Positions 8,547-18,264 of a stretch of 36,743 nucleotides of DNA are shown in pieces. The notes under the pieces were generated by a model that saw only the letters and a list, made by a program, of their open reading frames with translations, was not told where the DNA came from and did not search any database. The stretch is from positions 1 to 36,743 of the forward strand of contig CALFWV010000103.1 of NCBI GenBank assembly GCA_937927825.1, read 5' to 3'. How positions within the stretch are numbered: the first letter of the stretch is position 1; the number at the start of each line of letters is the position of its first letter. The position numbers and the translations under genes are program-made. Origin of the DNA: an uncultured Caulobacterales bacterium. Lineage in GTDB: Bacteria; Pseudomonadota; Alphaproteobacteria; Caulobacterales; Maricaulaceae.

Positions 8547-11500
8547 GTGACACGTTCTTCTAAACATATCCCCGGCCTTATGGTCCTCGCTGCTACAGCT
8601 TGGGTTGGAACGTCTTCAATTGCTCACGGGCAAGATGATTTATCCGTCCGCAACTTCGGTACGGAAGTCGTGAATGTCGCGACAATGTCATATACTGTCG
8701 GCTCCGACCGACGCACAATCGGCACGGGCGCCGCTGTTTTTGTTATCCGTCCTGGGGCTAGTGACGCTGTCATCGAATTTTTCCGCCATGCGCCCACAGC
8801 GAATAATCCTATTTTCCGCGATATTAACGGGACGGACTATTCCCCCTCCGGTGAACTCGCCGGACCTTTCAATTCTATCGGTGCGCCAGTGACGACAGGT
8901 GGCAATCGCATTGATTTGTCCGAGGCCATTCCACTTATACCTGCGACGACCTATCTTGCCGGAGAACTGATGTTCGTACGCGTTACGGATACAAGCCAAA
9001 ATTTGAACAGTGATGAGATAGAGACCGTCGTTATCACAATTGAGGCCAGCAATGGTGATGTGATTACCCTACGACTTTATGAAACCGGTCCCGATACGGG
9101 CGAGTTTTTTGCTTATCTCCCCTCTACGTCCGGGACAGGCGTTAAAGGCGATAATGTTATTAGCAGTGGCGGGAACACGCAGCTGACAGCAACTTATATG
9201 GACACATTCGACAGTACTGATGTCACTGTCGATACGGCCGTGCTTAACCCGCTAAACACGGTCTTCTCTTCCGCCGATGGCACTCGGCTTGACGACGCCA
9301 TTGTGACATTAATCAATGTCGAAACAGGAACGCGCGCAACGGTTTTTGGTGTCGATGGATTTTCCACCTTTCCTGCAAATGTCGTTTCCGGGGACGATGC
9401 AGTTGATAGCGCCGGTATGGTCTATGAAAGCAATGTCGGCGAATTCAGTTTTCCCGTTGTCCAGCCGGGAACTTACCGCGTCGAAGTTGAGCCGCCCGAA
9501 GGGTTTTCTTTTTCTTCCATAGTGCCAGAGAATGATTTGTATGATATTGGCGCGGAGGCTGGATTTGTCATCACGTCGGCTTCCATGGGTGATGTGTTTA
9601 CTGTGACGGAACAAGGGCCGCTGCGGTTCGATATTCCGCTCGACCCCGAGAGCAATCTCGTCTTAACAAAAACAGCCGACCGGGAGACCGCTGACGTCGG
9701 TGACTACATTAACTACACTGTTACGGTGCAAAATACGGGTGATACTGCAGCGTCCGTAGACTTGTACGACACGCTTCCAATCGGTTTTCGCTATGTCCCT
9801 GGTACGACACGGATTGCGTCTCTTTCTTCCGATGATCCTGACGTCTCTGATGATGCGACGCTTTTAACATTTGATTTGAATGCGCTCGGCGCCGGCGAGA
9901 CGATTGCCCTTAATTATGCTTTGCTCGTCGGACCCGGTGCGCATTTTGGGGATGCCGTTAACGAGGCGGTTGTTCGCGATCCGCTCATGCAGCCTATTTC
10001 GAATGTTGCGCGCGCAGGCGTCCGTCTACGCGAGGACCTGTTGCGGTCGACCAGTACAATTATCGGCCGCGTTACGGAGCAAAGCTGCGATGGGGACGCC
10101 GATTGGGCTCGCCCGATTAATCGCGGGGTAGGCGTTGACGGGGTTCGCCTCTATATGGAAACGGGTGCCTATGTAGTGTCTGATCCTGACGGGTTATTTC
10201 ATTTTGAAGGCGTGAGTGAAGGAACTCACATTGTGCAGGTCGATGAGGAGACTCTTCCAAAGGGTTTTGAGTTGATGACATGCGAAGAGAACACGCGCTA
10301 TGCTGGCGCGAATAACTCGAAATTTATTGACGTCCAAGGCGGCGGGATTTGGCGCGCAAATTTTTATTTGAAGCAAACCGGTGAAACCGAAAAATCTGTA
10401 AAAGAGGATAGTTTCAAAGACACAACAGAGCATTTAGAGTTCGACAGCCTTTGGCTTAACGAACAAAATCCAACGGCCGAATGGGCCTATCCGTCTCCCG
10501 AGCGGACGCCTTCCATTCCCTCTACTCATGTTGGTATTAAACATGGGAGCGGGCAATCGGTATCCATTCGATTGAATGATCGTGATATTGCCGGCTATTA
10601 TTTCCAAGGCGCTGATACGAGTGCGAGCGGCGAGGTCAAAATTTCACGCTGGCGCGGTCTACCGCTCCAAGATGGACGTAATGTATTCTTGGCTCAGGTG
10701 CATAATTCAGATGGAACTCTGGCCGAAACCATCCGGCAAGATATTTGGTACGTTAAGAATATTGCTCGGGCCATTCCGGTCCCGGACCAATCCGTGCTCG
10801 TTGCGGATGGCCGAACATCGCCCGAAATCGCTATTCGCTTGGAAGATCAATCCGGTCGCCCGGTCCATGCGGGCCGTATTGCCCGGGTGAATTTGGAAGA
10901 GCCTTATCGTCTTTTGGATGCCGCAGGTGACAATCGTTTGCGCGAGCAGACAGAGACATTAATTGCGCCGCTTTCAAACCGCCGCGAGTTTACAGTTGGC
11001 CGTGACGGCATCATGCGGGTTCCATTGGAGCCTACGCTGAAAACCGGTAAAGTCACTGTGAAGGTCACTTTGGATACGGGTCGGGAAATTCCGATCTATA
11101 TGTATCTTGAACCTGAAAAGCGCGACTGGATTCTGGTGGGCTTGGCTGAGGGCAGCGCGGCTTTGCAAGATGTAAAAGGGAATATGAACGCCTATGCGGG
11201 CGATGCGGACGATATTGTAACGGATGGCCGCGTGGCCTTTTTTGCCAAAGGTATGGTCAAAGGCAATTGGCTCATGACGCTCGCCGTAGATACAGATAAA
11301 CGCCGCGGAAACCGCGACACGGGCTTTGAGGGTGAAATTGATCCTAACGCCTATTACTCACTCTATGGCGATCGAACCTATCAGGAATTCGAAGGGGTCT
11401 CGCGCTATCCACTTTTCATTAAATTGGAAAAGCGGCAGGCTTATGCGTTATTTGGAGATTTTGATACGAATGTCACCGAAGGCCGTTTGACAAGTTATAA

Positions 11501-14285
11501 TCGAAAGCTGACGGGTCTGAAGGCAGAATATATTGGTGACAAACTTCAGGTCCTCGGGTTTGCTGCAGAAACAAATCAAGGCTTCGTGAAAGATGAAATT
11601 GCTGCGGAAGGTCTGTCCGGACCCTATTTTTTATCCAATGACCGCGTTCTGGCCCAATCAGAAGAAATCACTGTCGAAACGAGAGATCGTGTCCGTCCGG
11701 ATATTATTTTGGAAACAAAAACACTTGTACGCTATCTCGATTACACATTGGATTATTTCACTGGTGAAATTCTTTTCCGCCTACCCGTTGATGCAACAGA
11801 TGCGAATTTCAACCCCAATGTTATCGTCGTCGATTATGAAACGTCCGAAGATGCCGAACGAAATGTAACGGCGGGCGGCCGTGTGCAGACTCAGATTTTG
11901 AATGATAAAGTTCAAATCGGATCAACATTTACACATGAAAATGGCAGTGCGTTGGCGGCAGGCGCAAAGTCCAACCAAATTGGTGTGGATGTGATTGCCC
12001 AACTTACCGACTCGACAGAGATGCGCGCGGAGTATGCTGTAACAGACCAATCCGGCGACGTTGCAGGGACGGCCGATGCGAAATTATTGGAGATTGTTCA
12101 TACATCTGAATCAGTTCTGGCAGAAGCTTATTTCCGCGAGGAAGAGGCCGGGTTTGGTCTGGGTCAGCGGGCGTCGAACACGAACGGGGTGCGTCGCTAT
12201 GGTGCCCGCGGCACAGTCAAGCTTCAGGAAAACAATGATTCAGAGACAGGGCGCCGGTCTACGCGTCAGATGGAAGTCGAAGCTTACCGTGAAGAAAACC
12301 TCTCAACAGGCGACGCGCGAACAAGCGGTGAAATTTTAGCGACGCAAGATGGAAACAAATTGGACGCCTCGGCGGGCTTGCGCATTACCGAAGATGATTT
12401 GGTGAATGCTGATAACCGCACGTCTCTTTTGGCGGTTGCGCGCGCCTCCTATGACATCAGTAAGCATGGCTTGACAATCCAAGCGTCTGCAGAGACCCCG
12501 ATTAGCGGGCAAGACGGCGTTTCTGCCCAACCGCAGCGTTTGATGCTCGGTGTTGACAAGCGGGTCGGAAATGTTGCGACAATTAATATGCGGCATGAGA
12601 TTTTAAATGGCGGTGGCCAGCAATCTGCGAACACGACATTGGGTTTGTCGGCCACGCCATGGTCCGGGGGGTCGGCAACGGTAGCTGCCGATAATTTATC
12701 GAATGAGAGCGGACGCCGCCTTGGCGCGACATTTGGATTGGACCAATCGGTTCGGTTGACTGACAAAATTTCAGGTCAAGTGGGTGTCAGAGCGCGCCGT
12801 ATGTTGAGACAAGAAGCTGAGTTTGTTGAAGTCGCGCCTGACGCTGTTACCTCGCCGTTTGAGACGAATGAGGATTTTCAATCCATCTACGTCGGCTCCG
12901 CCTATCGCAATCAGAAAATGAGCGCCTCCGCGCGGGTGGAAGTTCGCGATACGCGTGATGACCAGACATGGGTGCTTTCAAGCTCTGTTGCGCGTGATTT
13001 GTCAGACACACTATCTTTGGCGGCAACCGCGCGCGGGCGTATTTCTGATGCAACAGGAGCGCTCGGAACAGATAAACATTACGAAGCGCGTGTGGGGGCG
13101 TCTTGGCGTCCGCGCAATGAAGACACAGTCTTCTTTAACCGCTTTGATATCGTCAACTCCCAACCGCTCAATGACATCAACACGACAAAGCTCGTGAATA
13201 ATGCGGCCATGAATACGATGGTTACGGACCGTTGGCAGCTCTCGACGAATGTCGGGACCAAATATGTCAAAACGCAGGTCAGCGATAATTCGCTGTCCAA
13301 TTGGACTCACCTCGTGGGTGCGGAAACTCGATTTGACGTGACCGAAAGAATTGATTTGGGGCTACGCGGCGCGGTCATGTCGAATAAGGAGACTGGCACA
13401 GCTTATTCTTGGGGGCCAAGCCTTGGTGTGTCGCCCGTTGACAATGTTTGGATAAGTGCCGGCTATAATGTTCAAGGTTTTAAGGATAGAGACTTTGAAG
13501 CTGCTGAATATGCACGCAAAGGTGCATATCTGCAGCTTCGAGTGAAGTTTGACCAAAACACAGCTGATGGATTGCTGCGCCGCATTAGCCCGTCAGTCAC
13601 CGCAGTTGGCCCTGTCGAGAGTCGCCAAGTTTTAAGCGCGCCAAAAGTCATTCAAGCGCCGAGAGTGGCTGCCATTGCGCCTTTGAAACAGGTCGCGCAG
13701 GCTCAACCTCCCGTCACATTTGTTGAGCCGCCCGCGACGATTATCGAAGCCGCAAAAGCCGTGTCGCCGCAGGTTCTCTCCACTATTGCAGTCAAACCTG
13801 CTGAGGATGTAAAATCGGATATTGCCGAGCCCGGACCTGTATTTGCACCAAAAAATTTAAACCAATGTGGTAGCTCACCCATCGCTATTTTCAATGTGCC
13901 TGTAGACGCAGAACCAAAACAGCTGTCCCATTTGGGTACTTTGCCCCAATTTGGAAACAGTCAAGGTCTTTCGCCCGCTGAATTTTATGAGAAGCTGAAT
14001 GCGCGATATTTGGACAACATGACAGACAAAGCCTATTTGGATCACTTGTTCGTTTCTATGGGATACAGCGAGGGTTGGGCGGAGGCGCGGCCAGATATGT
14101 TTACCGAAGAAATTCTTCCCATTGGCACACGTGGATTAATGGGATTTGGACAACCACATCATTATAGTTTTTCTATTCTTCCCGTTGCGGAAAAAGATCG
14201 TGAAGCGTTCCGTATTCAAAGCAGAAACGGCACTGTTGTGCATTTCATGAAAACATGCGGAAATTATATGTATGCGTGTGAATAG
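8547..14285 (+). CDS. giant DUF11/SdrB-like protein with probable outer-membrane beta-barrel and C-terminal accessory domain
   Basis: GTG start with signal peptide; DUF11 'LVLTKTADRETADVGDYINYTVTVQNTGDTAASVDLYDTLPIGFRYVPGTTRI'; SdrB/CarboxypepD-like 'GVDGVRLYMETGAYVVSDPDGLFHFEGVSEGTHIVQVDEETLPKGFE'; Big-1-like 'VLVADGRTSPEIAIRLEDQSGRPV'; long alternating amphipathic beta-rich region; Pro-rich linker. Confidence 0.8.
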   Translation: MTRSSKHIPGLMVLAATAWVGTSSIAHGQDDLSVRNFGTEVVNVATMSYTVGSDRRTIGTGAAVFVIRPGASDAVIEFFRHAPTANNPIFRDINGTDYSPSGELAGPFNSIGAPVTTGGNRIDLSEAIPLIPATTYLAGELMFVRVTDTSQNLNSDEIETVVITIEASNGDVITLRLYETGPDTGEFFAYLPSTSGTGVKGDNVISSGGNTQLTATYMDTFDSTDVTVDTAVLNPLNTVFSSADGTRLDDAIVTLINVETGTRATVFGVDGFSTFPANVVSGDDAVDSAGMVYESNVGEFSFPVVQPGTYRVEVEPPEGFSFSSIVPENDLYDIGAEAGFVITSASMGDVFTVTEQGPLRFDIPLDPESNLVLTKTADRETADVGDYINYTVTVQNTGDTAASVDLYDTLPIGFRYVPGTTRIASLSSDDPDVSDDATLLTFDLNALGAGETIALNYALLVGPGAHFGDAVNEAVVRDPLMQPISNVARAGVRLREDLLRSTSTIIGRVTEQSCDGDADWARPINRGVGVDGVRLYMETGAYVVSDPDGLFHFEGVSEGTHIVQVDEETLPKGFELMTCEENTRYAGANNSKFIDVQGGGIWRANFYLKQTGETEKSVKEDSFKDTTEHLEFDSLWLNEQNPTAEWAYPSPERTPSIPSTHVGIKHGSGQSVSIRLNDRDIAGYYFQGADTSASGEVKISRWRGLPLQDGRNVFLAQVHNSDGTLAETIRQDIWYVKNIARAIPVPDQSVLVADGRTSPEIAIRLEDQSGRPVHAGRIARVNLEEPYRLLDAAGDNRLREQTETLIAPLSNRREFTVGRDGIMRVPLEPTLKTGKVTVKVTLDTGREIPIYMYLEPEKRDWILVGLAEGSAALQDVKGNMNAYAGDADDIVTDGRVAFFAKGMVKGNWLMTLAVDTDKRRGNRDTGFEGEIDPNAYYSLYGDRTYQEFEGVSRYPLFIKLEKRQAYALFGDFDTNVTEGRLTSYNRKLTGLKAEYIGDKLQVLGFAAETNQGFVKDEIAAEGLSGPYFLSNDRVLAQSEEITVETRDRVRPDIILETKTLVRYLDYTLDYFTGEILFRLPVDATDANFNPNVIVVDYETSEDAERNVTAGGRVQTQILNDKVQIGSTFTHENGSALAAGAKSNQIGVDVIAQLTDSTEMRAEYAVTDQSGDVAGTADAKLLEIVHTSESVLAEAYFREEEAGFGLGQRASNTNGVRRYGARGTVKLQENNDSETGRRSTRQMEVEAYREENLSTGDARTSGEILATQDGNKLDASAGLRITEDDLVNADNRTSLLAVARASYDISKHGLTIQASAETPISGQDGVSAQPQRLMLGVDKRVGNVATINMRHEILNGGGQQSANTTLGLSATPWSGGSATVAADNLSNESGRRLGATFGLDQSVRLTDKISGQVGVRARRMLRQEAEFVEVAPDAVTSPFETNEDFQSIYVGSAYRNQKMSASARVEVRDTRDDQTWVLSSSVARDLSDTLSLAATARGRISDATGALGTDKHYEARVGASWRPRNEDTVFFNRFDIVNSQPLNDINTTKLVNNAAMNTMVTDRWQLSTNVGTKYVKTQVSDNSLSNWTHLVGAETRFDVTERIDLGLRGAVMSNKETGTAYSWGPSLGVSPVDNVWISAGYNVQGFKDRDFEAAEYARKGAYLQLRVKFDQNTADGLLRRISPSVTAVGPVESRQVLSAPKVIQAPRVAAIAPLKQVAQAQPPVTFVEPPATIIEAAKAVSPQVLSTIAVKPAEDVKSDIAEPGPVFAPKNLNQCGSSPIAIFNVPVDAEPKQLSHLGTLPQFGNSQGLSPAEFYEKLNARYLDNMTDKAYLDHLFVSMGYSEGWAEARPDMFTEEILPIGTRGLMGFGQPHHYSFSILPVAEKDREAFRIQSRNGTVVHFMKTCGNYMYACE

Positions 14286-14295
14286 GAGTGGCCGC

Positions 14296-15120
14296 TCAGT
14301 CGTCCAAGGCGCGCCCTAGATAGGTGTAAATTTCGGGCAATAATCCGGCATCTCCAACTGCAACAACACGTCCGCCATCAGCGGCGCTTCCGCCTTCCCA
14401 ATTTGTGAGCTTGCCGCCTGCAGCTTCTACAATCGGAATGAGGGCGCGGACATCGCAAGGTTTCATGCCGGCCTCGACAATGATGTCCATCCGGCCTTCA
14501 GCTAAAAGCCCATAGCCCAACGCATCGAGACCTAAGCGCATGAACTTGGTCCCGGCACCAATAATTTTGAAAGCGGCCAATTCACCGGGACGAAACATAC
14601 CGAAGGGCGCTGTGCACCCCAAAATCCCGTCGCGAATTTCCGGACACTGTCTGGTGCTGAGATTATTTTTAGGGTGGGCCGGGCGCTCGACCCAACTGCG
14701 CCGCTCTTCATTGTCTGTTCTTCCCATATATTTTGTGTCGAGAGCGGGGAGATCAATCATCCCTAAAACAGGTCTGGAGTCATGGGAGACAGCGATTAAT
14801 GTACTCCAAACGGGAACTCCCGCCACGAAGGCTCGGGTTCCATCAATCGGATCTAAGGTCCAAGAAAATGCATTTGTTCCGATATAATCAGGGCGTTCTT
14901 CCCCCTCTATTGAATCATCGGGGAAAGTTTTTCGGATGAACGCCCGCAGCGCATCTTCTGCGTCTATGTCTGCTTGGGTCACCGGATCATAGGCGGCCCC
15001 TTCCGCTTTATTTTCGATACCTTTTGGGTCTGCGAATAGTGGGAGGGTAATGTCGCGCGCGATACGCGACAGATTAGAGAATTGATCAAGGCGGGCTTGG
15101 ATATCAGAAGCAAGGGTCAT
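14296..15120 (-). CDS. inositol monophosphatase family; histidinol-phosphatase-like
   Basis: 'DSIEGEERP', 'WTLDPIDGTRAFVAGVPVWSTLIAV', 'ALGYGLLAEGRMDIIVEAGMKPCDVRALIPIVEAAGG'. Confidence 0.88.
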   Translation of the reverse strand: MTLASDIQARLDQFSNLSRIARDITLPLFADPKGIENKAEGAAYDPVTQADIDAEDALRAFIRKTFPDDSIEGEERPDYIGTNAFSWTLDPIDGTRAFVAGVPVWSTLIAVSHDSRPVLGMIDLPALDTKYMGRTDNEERRSWVERPAHPKNNLSTRQCPEIRDGILGCTAPFGMFRPGELAAFKIIGAGTKFMRLGLDALGYGLLAEGRMDIIVEAGMKPCDVRALIPIVEAAGGKLTNWEGGSAADGGRVVAVGDAGLLPEIYTYLGRALDD

Positions 15121-15169
15121 GCGCCCGCAGCTATCAGCCTATGCGGGAGCTGTCTATTGACCAATCTGC

Positions 15170-15574
15170 CTATGGGGCCACGAGGCGCAATTTCGGCTTG
15201 TTGGCTTGCTCAAGTGACTTCGCCAAATCCAATAAATGTTTTCGCGGCGCGTCATCCATTGCGTAATATGCCCGCACCAGATCCATCGTTTCTTTACGGG
15301 ACAGCACGTCAGGAGCAATTGTATCCGTGTCCGGATTTTCGGACAGCGGGTCAAATGAACCCAAACCTTCATAGAAATATTGAATTGGCACAGAAAGGGC
15401 TTCGGAGAGCTCAAAAAGACGCGCCGCCGACACTCGGTTTGCGCCGCACTCATATTTCTGGATTTGCTGGAATCGTATCCCGACTTCCTCTGCAAGTGTT
15501 TGTTGAGTCAAACCCAAGAGACGTCGGCGGCGGCGCAGACGTTTGCCAACATGAAGGTCTATGTCACTGGTCAT
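15170..15574 (-). CDS. XRE-family HTH transcriptional regulator
   Basis: 'HVGKRLRRRRRLLGLTQQTLAEEVGIRFQQIQKYECGANRVSAARLFELSEALSVPIQYFYEGL'. Confidence 0.9.
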   Translation of the reverse strand: MTSDIDLHVGKRLRRRRRLLGLTQQTLAEEVGIRFQQIQKYECGANRVSAARLFELSEALSVPIQYFYEGLGSFDPLSENPDTDTIAPDVLSRKETMDLVRAYYAMDDAPRKHLLDLAKSLEQANKPKLRLVAP

Positions 15575-15677
15575 AAGGAAATTCCCGAAGCTTGGTGCAT
15601 TATTCGCTTATGAGGAGAGCAAGTCGCGTGCCAATTTTCGCCTCGCGGGGGAAAATGTCAAAGGAAGCGCTTGAATT

Positions 15678-16568
15678 TTATTGAGCGGCCAAATCTTGTG
15701 GTAAGGCCGAGGCCACAATGGCCTGGGTGATGTCAGCAATATTGTCAGCCAACGGTTGGAACCCCGGTTTTGGATTTAAGGTGACAGGATTCACATAGAG
15801 ATCTCGATTCACCTCAATTTGAATGGCCTCAACACCTTCATTTGGTTTTCCGTAATGGGTTGTCGTATATCCGCCCGCATAGGGGTAATTTATCCCGACA
15901 CTATACCCTGCTTGTGTAAAAAGCTGCCGAAACAACGCGAGGGTATCGGCATGACAAGATGTTCCGAAACGGTCGCCCAAAATGATGTCCGGACGCCTTG
16001 ACCCCATGGGTGCAAATCCCGGCATAGAATGACAGTCCACAAGAAGGGCTCGACCAAATCGGTCGAGGGATGTGTCGAGCAAGTGTTTTAAGGCAGCATG
16101 ATAGGGGTGATAAAGTCGAGTTAATCGCAAGCGGACATCCTCTAAGGTCGGCGCGCGCGTGTAAATTGGTAAGCTTTCAGACAAATAGGTTGGGACAACC
16201 CCGAGGCCGGCTGCAGCACGGGGCGTTGGATGTTGATAGTTCGGGTCTGTTATTAAACCCTCCCACTCGCTTGGTAATTCACTTTCAGCGCGATTTACGT
16301 CAACAATCACCCTCGGAAACAAGGCTCGAAGGAAGGGGGCTCCAGCGGTCACCGAGCTTTGAAACAGTTGGTCGATAAAAATATCTTCATTTCGGCGCAG
16401 CTGGTGAGCGGATAACGACGAACGCGCTAAAAGAGGTTTTGGATATATTGACCCTGAATGCGGCGATGCAAAGACAACACCAGCCCGCCACTTTGCAGGC
16501 GTCGAAACCTCATGACCCGCTCCGTAAGCCGCCAAGTTCTCCGGCTTGAATTTGTTCCTAAATCTCAT
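15678..16568 (-). CDS. N-formylglutamate amidohydrolase family protein
   Basis: 'VFASPHSGSIYP', 'RVIVDVNRAESELP', 'LLVDCHSMPG', 'DIILGDRFGTSC', 'YAGGYTTTHYGKPNEGVEAIQIEVNRDLY'. Confidence 0.9.
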   Translation of the reverse strand: MRFRNKFKPENLAAYGAGHEVSTPAKWRAGVVFASPHSGSIYPKPLLARSSLSAHQLRRNEDIFIDQLFQSSVTAGAPFLRALFPRVIVDVNRAESELPSEWEGLITDPNYQHPTPRAAAGLGVVPTYLSESLPIYTRAPTLEDVRLRLTRLYHPYHAALKHLLDTSLDRFGRALLVDCHSMPGFAPMGSRRPDIILGDRFGTSCHADTLALFRQLFTQAGYSVGINYPYAGGYTTTHYGKPNEGVEAIQIEVNRDLYVNPVTLNPKPGFQPLADNIADITQAIVASALPQDLAAQ

Positions 16569-16709
16569 TCTTCATAGACTATAGACGGCAAAATCGGGCA
16601 CGTCCTTAGACATTTTTAAGTTTGCAGGAGTACGGGAGTGCATGTTGGCCGGTTCATTGCATTGTGAGGCGCCAATACCCAAAATGAAACATGACCCGGA
16701 CAGAGACCC

Positions 16710-17069
16710 ATGGCGACAATTTTATATGCAGAAGATGATGATGGAATGCGTCGATTCTTTGAAAAAGCTCTCGAAAAAGCCGGTCATCATGTGATTGCCT
16801 GTGCGGATGGAGAGCGGGCATTGCGCGCTTTAAAATTTGCGGACGGCGCTTTTGATATGTTGCTGACCGACATTATGATGCCTGGAATTGACGGAATAGA
16901 GCTGGCAAAACAGGCTGAAACACTGTCTCCGGGTATCAAAATCATGTTCATTACAGGGTTCGCTGCCGTCGCCATGAGTGATCAAGATGTCAGTAGTCAA
17001 ACGGTTTTATCTAAGCCTGTCCATCTGCGTCAGCTCGTAGATGAAGTCGATCGGCTGATTGCGGCCTAG
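16710..17069 (+). CDS. cpdR: single-domain response regulator, CpdR-like
   Basis: 119-aa stand-alone receiver: 'ILYAEDDDGMRRFFEKALEKAGHHVIACADGERAL...LLTDIMMPGIDGIELAKQAETLSPGIKIMFITGFAAVAM...VLSKPVHLRQLVDEVDRLI'. Confidence 0.85.
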   Translation: MATILYAEDDDGMRRFFEKALEKAGHHVIACADGERALRALKFADGAFDMLLTDIMMPGIDGIELAKQAETLSPGIKIMFITGFAAVAMSDQDVSSQTVLSKPVHLRQLVDEVDRLIAA

Positions 17070-17183
17070 TCACGCTGCGATTGTGCCCGGATTAGGGCTT
17101 GCCACTCCGAAGCGCCTTGCGTATAGCGCCGTTTCCCGAACACAGACGAGGCCTATCGTCTGTTTCATCGTTCAGGTCTGGAC

Positions 17184-17258
17184 GGGCGATTAGCTCAGCG
17201 GGAGAGCACTACATTGACATTGTAGGGGTCACTGGTTCAATCCCAGTATCGCCCACCA
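17184..17258 (+). tRNA. tRNA-Val (anticodon GAC)
   Basis: Cloverleaf: acceptor GGGCGAT/ATCGCCC, anticodon arm CTACA-TTGACAT-TGTAG, T-arm CTGGTTCAATCCCAG, encoded CCA. Confidence 0.95.
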
Positions 17259-17373
17259 GACCGACGGATTTCAAGCCAAACACGCTTTTCATGATTGTTT
17301 GTTCATGCCATGGAGCGTTGGGCCTTTCGCATGTGGGTGCGAGATTTTACTAGACATCGGATGTAGGGATACG

Positions 17374-18264
17374 ATGACCGGACTCTCCCGTCAGTTTAAA
17401 CATTCTATAAAGAAATTGCTCGCGCCAGATTCTTTGGACGAAATTTTTATGATGTCCAAATCCAGTCCGGTTTCTCACGAGGGGAATATTGCATTCTCAG
17501 CGTTCCAAAACCGTGTTTTTGAAGATATTTTTCCAGACTTTACCTATGAATTTTGTACAACAAGTCAGACGAAACTGTCGGAAAAGGGTGAAATTCTAGA
17601 TATCGTGACGGTATTGTGGAATTTGCCCGATGAGTGCCTATCCAGTTACATGCAAAATGCTCATTTGGACTCATTGTCGCCGTTAGTTTACGCTAATCCG
17701 GGTCGGGCGCTTAACTATACGCATATCATTCGGGCGGAGCGCCTTGAGGAATATCCCTTCTTCGTCAATCACTGCCTAAAGTTTGGAATACATCAAGCGA
17801 TGTCGGTGGGGTTCCTAAACCCCGGCCATGAGAGCACATTTTTATCTTTTGATTATCTGGGCGACGAAAATAACTTAAGTTGGGTTCCATTCGATCACGT
17901 AAAAATTGAATTAGCCTCCTTCCCTTTCGCTTTGGCATGGCTATACCGAGCGGGAGTATTTGATGAACGGCGATTAAAAAAAATGTTCTTACTGCTCTCC
18001 GGGTTGACCGAAAGCCGGTTATTGAACCTGCGGAAATATATAAATTCGCCCATGCAAAGCTTTGATCAACAAGCGGCGGACTTGGGCATTACCGCCAGTA
18101 CGTTGAAAGAAGATTTGGGTACTATTCGCGATAAAACAATTATAAAATTAGGCCTTAAGACGGACCCCAACCGCAACACCCCCACGCGCTTGCTTGATCA
18201 GCACTATAGTTTTTTAAGCCTGTTGGGCGATCACACTGCCGAGTTGGAGGGTTTACCGTCTTGA
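17374..18264 (+). CDS. divergent LuxR-like regulator (autoinducer-domain-like N-terminus, HTH C-terminus)
   Basis: Start reassigned to ATG 17374 (gaTGTAGGGATACG upstream). C-terminal 'LSGLTESRLLNLRKYINSPMQSFDQQAADLGITASTLKEDLGTIRDKTIIKLGLKT' has a LuxR-HTH layout; N-terminal ~170 aa resembles LuxR sensor domains. Confidence 0.55.
   Translation: MTGLSRQFKHSIKKLLAPDSLDEIFMMSKSSPVSHEGNIAFSAFQNRVFEDIFPDFTYEFCTTSQTKLSEKGEILDIVTVLWNLPDECLSSYMQNAHLDSLSPLVYANPGRALNYTHIIRAERLEEYPFFVNHCLKFGIHQAMSVGFLNPGHESTFLSFDYLGDENNLSWVPFDHVKIELASFPFALAWLYRAGVFDERRLKKMFLLLSGLTESRLLNLRKYINSPMQSFDQQAADLGITASTLKEDLGTIRDKTIIKLGLKTDPNRNTPTRLLDQHYSFLSLLGDHTAELEGLPS

Noticed and set aside
17099-17353. 84-aa ORF across the tRNA
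   Set aside because: Spans the complete tRNA-Val gene; spurious translation.
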